From Acidimicrobiales bacterium (GTDB lineage Bacteria; Actinomycetota; Acidimicrobiia; Acidimicrobiales; RAAP-2), in NCBI GenBank assembly GCA_017883135.1, contig JADGOE010000024.1, positions 1-40,175 of the forward strand: a stretch of DNA of 40,175 nt, read 5' to 3'. Each line of letters starts with the position of its first letter. Within the stretch, counting starts at the first letter, position 1. Below the pieces are notes generated by a model. It had not been told where the DNA came from. It ran no database searches and worked only from the letters and a program-made list of their open reading frames with translations. Both the position numbers and the translations under genes were made by a program. This document shows, piece after piece, positions 33,982 through 40,175 of this stretch.

Positions 33982-35091
33982 ATGACCAGGGCAGCCGAGG
34001 GTCGACAACCCTCCACCACCGGGTCCGCCTCGCAGCCACCTGTCGATGACGAGGACGCCGGACCGAGCACTCTGGAGGTCTTGGCCTCCCGACTGGTGGA
34101 CGAGTCGGGTTCCGGCAGCGCCTCGGCCGCCCAGCGCCGTCTCTACCGTTCGATGCTCGCAACGGTCGCAGGTATGGCTGCCGAGGGCACCGACGTGATC
34201 GACCTCAAACTGGCGGACGCCGCGCTGGCCGAGATGGATGCAGCCTTCCGGATCTTCCGTCCGTACCGGCGGGCCAAGAAGGTGACCATCTTCGGGTCGG
34301 CCCGCACCGAGCCGGACCATCCTGCCTACTTTCAGGCCCGTGACCTGGCCAGGTCGATGGCCGCCGCCGGCTGGATGGTGGTGACCGGGGCCGGACCGGG
34401 CATCATGGCCGCCGGCATGGAGGGAGCGGGGCGCGACCAGGCGATCGGTGTCAACATCCGACTGCCGCTCGAGCAGGCGGCCAACCGGTTCATCACCCAG
34501 GATCCCAAGCTGGTCGAGATGCGCTACTTCTTCACCCGGAAGCTCATGCTGATCAAGGAGTCCGACGGCTATGTCGTCCTGCCCGGTGGGTTCGGCACCC
34601 TCGACGAGGGATTCGAACTGCTGACCCTGCTGCAGACCGGCCGGACCGAGCCAGCCCCGGTGGTGATGCTGGACATCCCGGGTGGCGGCTACTGGGACGG
34701 TTGGAGCCGGTTCCTCGCCGAGCAGGTCGAGCCGCGCTGTCTGGTGTCCGCCGACGATCGTGCCTTCTTCCAGATCACCGATGACGTCGCGGTGGCAGGC
34801 CAGCTGCTGAGGGACTTCTATCGCAACTACCGATCGTGCCGGTGGGTCGGAGACCTCCTGATCCTGCGGATGGCCGTGGCCCCTGGCAACGCCCAGTTGG
34901 CCGATCTCAATCACCGCTTCGGCGACATCGTCGCCTCCGGGGTGATCCGCCACTCGAAGCCGCTGCCGCCCGAGCGGTCCGACAATGACCATCTCGACCT
35001 GGCCCGCCTCGCCTTCCGGTTCGACAAGGTCCACTACGGCCGGCTCCGGATGTTGATCGACGCCCTCAACGAGATCGGTGAAACCAGCTAG
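33982..35091 (+). CDS. LOG-family (TIGR00730-like) protein
   Basis: 369 residues. The Rossmann-like domain from about residue 95 carries VTIFGSARTEPDHP, VTGAGPGIMAAGMEGA and the signature PGGFGTLDEGFE of the LOG/lysine-decarboxylase-like family. Family members are cytokinin-activating phosphoribohydrolases or nucleotide 5'-monophosphate nucleosidases, so a nucleotide-hydrolase activity is a fair expectation. The N-terminal 90 residues are low complexity plus helical and are unusual in the shorter LOG proteins. ATG is directly after the fbiC stop, probably coupled. The C-terminus overlaps the convergent small gene by 4 bp. Confidence 0.88.
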   Translation: MTRAAEGRQPSTTGSASQPPVDDEDAGPSTLEVLASRLVDESGSGSASAAQRRLYRSMLATVAGMAAEGTDVIDLKLADAALAEMDAAFRIFRPYRRAKKVTIFGSARTEPDHPAYFQARDLARSMAAAGWMVVTGAGPGIMAAGMEGAGRDQAIGVNIRLPLEQAANRFITQDPKLVEMRYFFTRKLMLIKESDGYVVLPGGFGTLDEGFELLTLLQTGRTEPAPVVMLDIPGGGYWDGWSRFLAEQVEPRCLVSADDRAFFQITDDVAVAGQLLRDFYRNYRSCRWVGDLLILRMAVAPGNAQLADLNHRFGDIVASGVIRHSKPLPPERSDNDHLDLARLAFRFDKVHYGRLRMLIDALNEIGETS

Positions 35092-35327
35092 GGGCCCTCG
35101 TCGAACCCCGCGCGAGGCGACGACGGAACCGCCAGCAACAGCGCGGCCTTGTCCACGGCGCGCCGGGCACGGGTGATCCGCTTCTCCTCGGCGGTCGTCC
35201 GCGCATCGGGCTCGTCGCCGTTCCGCACCGCGTCAGCCGCTTCGCGGAGCCGGTCAAGGGCCAGGTCTGCCAACTCCTCAGCGATCGCCGACAGGCGCTC
35301 CGCGAGGTCAGCCAAGTCGGTGCCCAC
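35088..35327 (-). CDS. Small helical protein, unknown function
   Basis: 79 residues from a GTG (MGTDLADLAERLSAIAEELADLA). It is predicted almost entirely helical, with heptad-like leucines and a charged middle (AVRNGDEPDARTTAEEKRITRARR) and resembles a small coiled-coil protein. No family recognised. It starts 5 bp after the stop of the acyl-CoA synthetase gene and is probably co-transcribed. The longer frame upstream (to 35423) falls inside that gene. Confidence 0.6.
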   Translation of the reverse strand: MGTDLADLAERLSAIAEELADLALDRLREAADAVRNGDEPDARTTAEEKRITRARRAVDKAALLLAVPSSPRAGFDEGP

Positions 35328-35331
35328 CGGA

Positions 35332-36966
35332 TCAGCCCCGGGTCGAAATCTCGATTTCGACGACGTCGAGGGAGCCGGCGGCGTACTGGGACCGGAGCAC
35401 CTTCTTGTCGAACTTGCCCACACTGGTCTTCGGCACCTCGGTGATGAAGGTCCACCGCTCCGGGAGCCACCAGCGACTGACCCGATCGGTCAGGAACACC
35501 ACCAGCTCGTCGGGAGTGGTCGACGAACCCTCCTCGAGGACCACTGCCACCATCGGACGCTCGCTCCACCGCTCGTCGGGCACCGCTATGACCGCAGCCT
35601 CGACCACCTCGGGATGGGCCATCACCTCGTTCTCCAGCTCCACCGACGAGATCCACTCACCACCGGACTTGATCACATCCTTGGTCCGGTCGCTGATCTG
35701 CATGTACCCGCGACCGTCGAGCGACCCGATGTCGCCGGTCCGCAGCCATCCGTCATGGAAGCGCTCGGGCGTAGGGTCACCGTAGTAGGAGGCGGTGATC
35801 CACGGGCCCCGGACCTCGAACTCGCCCACCGAGGTGCCGTCGTTGGGCAGGATCGACCCGTCCTCGGCTGCAACCCGCACCTCGACCCCGGGGACGATGC
35901 GGCCCGTCTTGGAGCGCCAGTCCATCTCCTCCTCCGGCGGGGTGCCCCGTGGAGAGAGGGCCAACGCACAGAGGGGGCTGGTCTCGGTCATCCCCCACCC
36001 CTGCACCATCTCGACGCCCAACTCGTCGTGGAAGCGCTCCATGAGCTGGCGCGGGACCGCGGCGCCGCCGGCGGTGATCATCCGCAGGGAGGAGAGATCG
36101 ACCTTGTGGGACTGGGAATAGCGGAGCAGGTCGCTCCAGATGGTGGGCACACCGGCCGACACCGTCGGCCGGTGCAGCGCGATCATGGCGGCCAGCGGCT
36201 CGGCCTGCAGGAACTGCTGAGGCATGATCAGGTCGGCCCCGGTCATGAAACCGCCATACGGGGTGCCCCACGCATTGGCGTGGAACATGGGCACGATGGA
36301 GAGCACTGAGTCACGATCGTTGATCCCGAGTGACGACCCCGAGGTGATGGCCAACGAGTGGAGGTAGCTCGACCGGTGGCTATAGACCACGCCCTTCGGG
36401 TTGCCGGTCGTTCCCGACGTGTAGCACATGGCTGCGGCCTGTCGTTCGTCGAAGCGGGGCCATTCGTAGCCCGGCTCCTCGGCGGCCAGCAGCTCCTCGT
36501 AGGAGAGGGTCTCCCCCAGGGCACCGGCATCCCCCACGCCAGCGACGATGATGTGCTTGACCGTCGTCAGCTGGTCGCGGACCCGGGCCAGCAGGGGTGC
36601 GATCGAAGCATCGACGATGATGACCTTGTCCTCGGCGTGGTTGACGACGTAGGACAGCTGCTCGGGGAAGAGGCGGAGGTTCAGCGTGTGGAGCACCGCC
36701 CCCATGGCCGGGATGCCCAGGTACGCCTCGAGGTGGGTCTGGTTGTTCCACAGGAATGTGCCCACGCGATCGCTGTCGCCCACACCCAACCGGCCGAGCG
36801 CCTTGGCCAGCCGCTCCGAGCGACCGGCCACTTCGGCGAACGTCGCCTCGTCGTACTCGCCGGTGGGCCCGGTGACGGTGATCACCCGGCTGTCGCCGTA
36901 GACGTTCTGTCCGTGGCGCAAGATGCCACTCACCAACAGCGGTGCGTCCTGCATGGTACTGAGCAC
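35332..36966 (-). CDS. fadD: Long-chain fatty-acyl-CoA synthetase (AMP-binding)
   Basis: 544 residues, from GTG 36966 with GGAGG 7 nt upstream. ANL motifs: the P-loop YTSGTTGNPKGVVYSHRS, GWGMTETSPLC, the aspartate motif WLRTGDIGSLDGRGYMQISD, and the hinge with RTKDVIKSGGEWIS; catalytic lysine in KTSVGKFDKKVLR. It activates a fatty acid to acyl-AMP and then acyl-CoA. The chain length preference cannot be read. Single gene with one small downstream ORF; divergent from the interrupted transglycosylase gene. Confidence 0.93.
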   Translation of the reverse strand: MLSTMQDAPLLVSGILRHGQNVYGDSRVITVTGPTGEYDEATFAEVAGRSERLAKALGRLGVGDSDRVGTFLWNNQTHLEAYLGIPAMGAVLHTLNLRLFPEQLSYVVNHAEDKVIIVDASIAPLLARVRDQLTTVKHIIVAGVGDAGALGETLSYEELLAAEEPGYEWPRFDERQAAAMCYTSGTTGNPKGVVYSHRSSYLHSLAITSGSSLGINDRDSVLSIVPMFHANAWGTPYGGFMTGADLIMPQQFLQAEPLAAMIALHRPTVSAGVPTIWSDLLRYSQSHKVDLSSLRMITAGGAAVPRQLMERFHDELGVEMVQGWGMTETSPLCALALSPRGTPPEEEMDWRSKTGRIVPGVEVRVAAEDGSILPNDGTSVGEFEVRGPWITASYYGDPTPERFHDGWLRTGDIGSLDGRGYMQISDRTKDVIKSGGEWISSVELENEVMAHPEVVEAAVIAVPDERWSERPMVAVVLEEGSSTTPDELVVFLTDRVSRWWLPERWTFITEVPKTSVGKFDKKVLRSQYAAGSLDVVEIEISTRG

Positions 36967-37186
36967 GGTCGGTCCTCCCCTGTCCCGTCCGGAATCCCGG
37001 ATGAACGAGCATACCGAGCCGGGCTCGATCGGGGGTTGCGTCGGCGTCGGCCAGCTGATGGACTATAAGGAGGTGCAGTGCCCGGCACCGTCCCACCGGT
37101 TTCGAACGGCGGGCAGTCCTGGTCGGCCCCTCCTCCTCTGAGCGCGACGCTCACGCTGCCACTCCCTGGGTGCGGAGGCACGGGCC

Positions 37187-37603
37187 ATGGGCAAACTTCT
37201 CGCTGCCGCGGTGATCGGGATCGTCGCCGTGGTGTCAGGCCTCGTCATGGTGGCAGCCGTCCTCGGCGCGGGCTCGGCCGGATCGGCCTCCTCCGCGGCG
37301 ACCACGGGAGGCGCCGGCGGGGCTCCGGGCTCCAGCGGTGTGCAACCGGGTGCAGCGATCCCCTCCGCGTGGCTGACCCTCTACCAACAAGCAGCCACCA
37401 CCTGCCCGGGCCTGTCGTGGGCCGTCCTCGGGGCCATCGGGACCGTCGAGTCGGACAGCGGGCAGTCCTCCGCTCCCGGCGTGTGGTCGGGAGCCAACGG
37501 TGCAGGTGCGGAGGGTCCCATGCAGTTCGAGCCGTCCATCTTCTCAGATTGTCAACACTACCGACTAGGACTTCGGCTACATCGTCCCAGTTCAGAAGGG
37601 TGA
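37187..37603 (+). pseudogene. Truncated lytic transglycosylase-like gene (SLT domain)
   Basis: 138 residues. The N-terminus is a signal anchor (LLAAAVIGIVAVVSGLVMVAAVLG), then a Gly/Ser/Ala-rich linker, then the SLT fold start: GLSWAVLGAIGTVESDSGQS and AEGPMQFEPSIFS, with the catalytic Glu of the TVESD motif. The domain should run on for over 80 more residues, but after IFS the frame turns into unrelated sequence (DCQHYRLGL) and stops. I read this as the host gene cut by the mobile element that starts near 37545; the other half may lie beyond its far end. A natural short protein is unlikely. Confidence 0.7.
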
Positions 37604-37670
37604 TGCTGGATGGGAGGGGCGAGGATGCCGGTCAACCACTCCCCCACACCATCAGCCAACAACCCCGCCA

Positions 37671-37692
37671 TCGGGACCTAAGATGTTCCCGA
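37671..37692. promoter_or_regulatory. Inverted repeat before the helix-turn-helix gene
   Basis: TCGGGA and TCCCGA form 6-bp arms 10 bp apart, 15 bp before the start of the HTH gene. Arm spacing and position fit an autoregulatory operator, but a chance repeat cannot be excluded. Confidence 0.3.
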
Positions 37693-37707
37693 GGCCGCAG
37701 TCCAGCC

Positions 37708-38133
37708 ATGGACATCATCCCTGTGGTCACGCTCAATGATGACGAGAGCGCGACGGGATGGGGTCGAATGGCACGAGACGCGGACAGCACGCAGAGCCTG
37801 GAACCGGCTGAGCGCTACTACACACAGCAGGAGCTGGCCGAGCGCTGGCACGTCTCACTGCGCTCAATCGAGCGCCTCCAGGTCATCTCCGAGGGGGAGG
37901 CGCAAGCCGCGTTCGAGATAGCAGCCCTTACTGATGGCTGGCGGCGGTCGAGATATGCCGACGTCAGTCGAGTCCGTGCCGCCGTCCGTCACCTGGTCGG
38001 AGTGTGTTGCCTTCATCCCGAGCAAGTAGCTACGACGATGGGCGTCTTCGCCCGTCTTGTGTGCCCTCACGCCCTTATCGGTGAAGAGGCCATCGCCTGC
38101 GGAATCGCCGATGGTTGTTCGGAGACGCGATGA
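37708..38133 (+). CDS. Helix-turn-helix protein of the mobile element
   Basis: 141 residues. The middle segment YYTQQELAERWHVSLRSIERLQ (about residues 36-57) is a MerR/excisionase-like helix-turn-helix of the type TxxELAexlhVSxrTI. The remainder is helical without a known domain. It may be a repressor, an excisionase or a replication regulator. The frame is open upstream into the transglycosylase region, but that part is a shadow. The ATG has only a weak RBS; a second ATG follows at MARDADSTQ. Its stop overlaps the next start (ATGA). Confidence 0.7.
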   Translation: MDIIPVVTLNDDESATGWGRMARDADSTQSLEPAERYYTQQELAERWHVSLRSIERLQVISEGEAQAAFEIAALTDGWRRSRYADVSRVRAAVRHLVGVCCLHPEQVATTMGVFARLVCPHALIGEEAIACGIADGCSETR

Positions 38134-38228
38134 GCCGTCTGCCCGACCGGATCCCGACGATCGTGGGCCAGGTCAGCACGCTCGCCGTTACCGCTGACTC
38201 CGCCATCGAGCCGGTGTCCGCGTGGTGA
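38130..38228 (+). CDS. 32-residue ORF between HTH and primase genes
   Basis: ATG 38130 overlaps the stop of the HTH gene (ATGA), and its TGA stop at 38226-38228 lies after the GTG start of the primase gene (38222). The product is MSRLPDRIPTIVGQVSTLAV followed by TADSAIEPVSAW, without recognisable domain. Overlap at both ends suggests a coupled leader rather than chance, but translation is unproven. Confidence 0.4.
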   Translation: MSRLPDRIPTIVGQVSTLAVTADSAIEPVSAW

Positions 38229-39076
38229 CTCCCAGTCCCGGATCGCCGATGCTCGACGCTGCCCTCGACTACGCGGCCCGTGGCTGGCCCGTGTTCCCGT
38301 TGAACCCCGGTGGCAAGTCACCCCTCGGCCGACTCGCCCCCCACGGACTGAAGGATGCCACCACCGACGCCGACCGGGTCCGGGCGTGGTGGACCGTCGA
38401 GCCGGTGGCGAACATCGGATTGTTGACCGGCGTCCACTTCGACGTACTGGACATCGACGGCCCTGATGCCCTGGACCGACTGGAAACCTGGTCGGAAAGC
38501 AACCCTGATGGCAATGATGTGGAAGGCCCGACCGTGGCGACGCCGCGAGGCTGGCACTGCTACGTCGAAGTCACGGGACGCGGAAATGCAGTGAATCTCG
38601 CTGGACTGGCCGGTGTCGATTGGCGTGGAAGGGGCGGCTACGTCGTAGCCCCGCAGTCAGTCCGGGAAGACAGCGCTACTTGGACATGGATCACTGGAAC
38701 CCCGCTGGATCTCGGGCCGGACACGCCCATCGTCCCGGCCCCCGAATGGGTGTTGTCCCTGTTCAACCCCTCTAAGCCAAGAGGGAGTCCTGCGACACTT
38801 CCACGGCATGCCGGGCGCACTGGGTACGGAGCTGCCGCCCTTGAACGTGAGCTTGGTCGACTGGCCCTGGCGACCGAGGGAACTCGAAACCAACAGTTGA
38901 ACGCTTCGGCGCACAGTTTGGGGCAGTTGGTTGCCGCAGAACAATTGGACGCTAAGGAGGTGGTGGTCGCTCTCCTGGCCGTCGGTCGCCAGATCGGTCT
39001 CACCGATCAGGAGTGCGAGCGGACGATCGAGTCTGGCATGAGAGCCGGAATTCGTCGACCGAGGTGGGTTGCATGA
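38222..39076 (+). CDS. Bifunctional primase-polymerase (prim-pol domain)
   Basis: 284 residues from a GTG. The prim-pol core is present in order: YAARGWPVFPLNPGGKSPLG, then catalytic Asp77 and Asp79 in VLDIDGPD, His112 in PRGWHCYVE, and the DWRGRGGYVVAP segment with Asp133 where the third acidic residue lies. A helical C-terminal region of about 90 residues (LERELGRLALATEGTRNQQLN) follows. These enzymes prime and extend plasmid DNA. The end overlaps the RepA-like ATPase start by 4 bp (ATGA), so both are probably made from one mRNA. Length fits RepPP proteins of mobile elements. Confidence 0.85.
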   Translation: MVTPSPGSPMLDAALDYAARGWPVFPLNPGGKSPLGRLAPHGLKDATTDADRVRAWWTVEPVANIGLLTGVHFDVLDIDGPDALDRLETWSESNPDGNDVEGPTVATPRGWHCYVEVTGRGNAVNLAGLAGVDWRGRGGYVVAPQSVREDSATWTWITGTPLDLGPDTPIVPAPEWVLSLFNPSKPRGSPATLPRHAGRTGYGAAALERELGRLALATEGTRNQQLNASAHSLGQLVAAEQLDAKEVVVALLAVGRQIGLTDQECERTIESGMRAGIRRPRWVA

Positions 39077-40092
39077 GCACGGATCCGATCGCCGCACGAA
39101 TCATGACCCGCCTCGCCTCTGAATCCATCGGCCGCACGGACGTTGTTGAGGCCGAGCCACCCAGCGAATGCGCGACTTTGTTGAGGCGTTGGACGATGCC
39201 CGAGCTTCTCGCAGAACCGAGCGAGTTCGAGTGGTTGATCAGTGGCCTGCTCGCCAATCCAACCTATGGACAGGTCGCTGGCGAGATGAAGACCCTGAAG
39301 TCATACCTAACCGGGTTCATCGAGGTCGGATTGGCGAGCGGTGTGCCGATCTTCGGTAGATTCGCCCCGCAGGGTCCGAAGCCGGTCGTGGCCTACGTCG
39401 GCGAGGGCGGGCGAATGTTGTGGGTACGGCGCATCTGTCGGATTTGCTCGGCCATGGGCGTGACCCCGAGCGACCTCGACTTACACCCGATCTTCGACGT
39501 GGCCGCGGTCCCCAGCCGGGCGTTCCAGGACTCGCTCCGGCGCGACCTCGAAGACGTGCAACCTGCCTTGTTGACGATGGATCCCTTCTACACGTACCAC
39601 GGCATGGCAACCAAGGCTTCGGACCTTCACCAGGAAGGAGCACTCCTCAACCAGCTCTCGAAGCCCTGCATGGACGCGGGGGCCAGCCTGCTCGTGGTCA
39701 ACCACATGAACCAGACCGGCTATGGAAGGTCCTTGAAGCGGATCACGATGGCCGGATCGGGCGAGTGGGCCGATTCGTGGCTCCTCTTGGAGCATCGGGA
39801 CAAGCCGGACGTGCCCGCGGGTTCGTTCAAGCTCACCCTCGAAGTCGGCTCCCGCCAGTGGGGTGGGTCGACCTGGAATCTCGACCTGGAGATCGGCAGG
39901 TTCAACGAGGAGTCGGGCACCCACGACGGGGAGATCAGTTGGAAGCTTGAAAGAAGCACCGGGTCCGGCGCAAAGCAGGAGCTGAGAGACGACAGAGGGG
40001 CCGGGACCCGAGAGACCCTCTTGGAGAAACTCGCCGCAAGCCCGTGGAGCCTTGGGCTTGATCCGGTTCGACGGATAGGTTGCTTGTGTTGA
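39073..40092 (+). CDS. RepA-like RecA-fold ATPase, 3' end replaced by an IS3-family element
   Basis: 339 residues. The segment WLISGLLANPTYGQVAG followed by EMKTLKSYL is a Walker A of AAA_25/RepA type in an altered form, G-x2-K-x2-KS (Gly70, Lys73, Lys76, Ser77) without the usual Gly before Lys. Walker B is PALLTMDPF with Asp170. Later motifs SLLVVNHMNQTGYG and WADSWLLLEHR fit a replicative hexameric helicase core. At ETLLEKLAASPWS the winged-helix tail should continue, but the last 11 residues (LDPVRRIGCLC) are encoded by an IS3-like end. Whether the truncated enzyme works is open. Confidence 0.75.
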   Translation: MSTDPIAARIMTRLASESIGRTDVVEAEPPSECATLLRRWTMPELLAEPSEFEWLISGLLANPTYGQVAGEMKTLKSYLTGFIEVGLASGVPIFGRFAPQGPKPVVAYVGEGGRMLWVRRICRICSAMGVTPSDLDLHPIFDVAAVPSRAFQDSLRRDLEDVQPALLTMDPFYTYHGMATKASDLHQEGALLNQLSKPCMDAGASLLVVNHMNQTGYGRSLKRITMAGSGEWADSWLLLEHRDKPDVPAGSFKLTLEVGSRQWGGSTWNLDLEIGRFNEESGTHDGEISWKLERSTGSGAKQELRDDRGAGTRETLLEKLAASPWSLGLDPVRRIGCLC

Positions 40093-40175
40093 TCATGCCG
40101 CCTGACGGTCGGCGTTGCGGTGGACAGCTTCCCATTCGGCGGGACTGCAGTAGTCGAGCGAGCTGTGCAGCCGTC
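40059..40175 (-). mobile_element. IS3-family element, one end
   Basis: The plus strand reads TGATCCGGTTCGACGG at 40059, a possible terminal repeat starting with TG as IS3 ends do, followed by the end of a transposase gene. The rest of the element is outside the window. The exact tip is an estimate from the point where RepA-like sequence ends. Confidence 0.6.
40093..40175 (-). CDS. IS3-family transposase OrfB, C-terminal fragment (partial)
   Basis: Read on the minus strand the last bases give RLHSSLDYCSPAEWEAVHRN followed by ADRQAA and a TGA stop. RLHSSLxYxSPAEWE is the C-terminal signature of IS3-family (and IS481-like) integrase-type transposases, close to the final catalytic residues. The gene continues beyond the right edge. 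It lies 34 bp inside the supposed element tip. Confidence 0.8.
   Translation of the reverse strand, partial: RLHSSLDYCSPAEWEAVHRNADRQAA

Larger units (their letters stand above)
37545..40175. mobile_element. Left part of an integrated plasmid-like element
   Basis: The left edge is placed where SLT coding sequence stops making sense (uncertain within about 20 bp). Inside are a helix-turn-helix protein, a small ORF, a primase-polymerase and a RepA-like ATPase, all on the plus strand, i.e. a replication module. Such modules occur in actinomycete integrative conjugative elements (AICEs, RepPP type) and in plasmids and phage satellites. No integrase, excisionase of known type or transfer gene is seen in the window; these may lie to the right. 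An IS3-family element is nested at the end. Confidence 0.65.

Noticed and set aside
37078-38133. One long protein fusing upstream sequence to the HTH gene
   Set aside because: The first 210 codons are low-complexity and run out of frame through the transglycosylase fragment; protein-like sequence begins only at the ATG at 37708.
1-40175. CRISPR arrays, tRNA or rRNA genes
   Set aside because: No regular repeat-spacer series and no tRNA T-arm/acceptor pair or rRNA sequence was found by eye on either strand.

Overview
The window is high-GC, densely coding DNA from an actinobacterium. The evidence is a complete Pup-proteasome system (pafA, prcA, prcB, pup, dop, mpa) in a mycobacterium-like order with trmI, tatB/tatC and helY, a fused coenzyme F420 gene (fbiC), a DUF4193 protein and an actinobacterial-type dif site. 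Several conserved proteins I could not name, and the use of single fused genes, fit a lineage outside the well-studied mycobacteria and streptomycetes. Acidimicrobiia is my best guess, but the class is an inference.

Layout. Bases 4-31 form a XerC/XerD dif site, followed by two small divergent zinc-ligand proteins. From 0.9 to 3.2 kb are a nitroreductase and a membrane-anchored HtrA protease with a direct-repeat regulator site upstream. From 3.4 to 6.4 kb are an unrecognised basic protein, a GNAT acetyltransferase and two small conserved actinobacterial proteins. Bases 6384-6871 have no gene but hold a chain of inverted repeats. From 6.9 to 13.4 kb, on the minus strand, are a double-length ThyX-like protein, the HelY helicase, TatC, TatB and two signal peptidases. 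From 13.5 to 21.2 kb is the Pup-proteasome locus with a ferredoxin and TrmI. From 21.2 to 24.8 kb are three small membrane proteins, a hotdog thioesterase, a bicupin and a FIST protein.

From 24.9 to 31.5 kb a plus-strand operon encodes most of the pentose phosphate pathway (tkt, tal, gnd, zwf, pgl). It runs on into fbiC and a LOG-family protein. An acyl-CoA synthetase follows on the minus strand.

At about 37.5 kb the chromosome backbone is interrupted. A lytic transglycosylase-like gene loses its coding sequence just after its GPMQFEP motif, and a replication module begins: a helix-turn-helix protein, a 32-residue ORF, a primase-polymerase and a RepA-like ATPase, the last three joined by overlapping stop and start codons. 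The ATPase is itself cut at its 3' end by an IS3-family element that runs off the window. This last 2.6 kb is the left part of an integrated plasmid-like or AICE-like element.

Together the backbone genes cover protein turnover (tagging, unfolding, degradation), export (Tat and signal peptidases), envelope quality control (HtrA), and supply of NADPH and F420. The least explained signals are the hairpin-rich gap at 6.4-6.9 kb, the complementary motif loss in the two ThyX halves, and the small ORF and altered P-loop of the mobile replication module.
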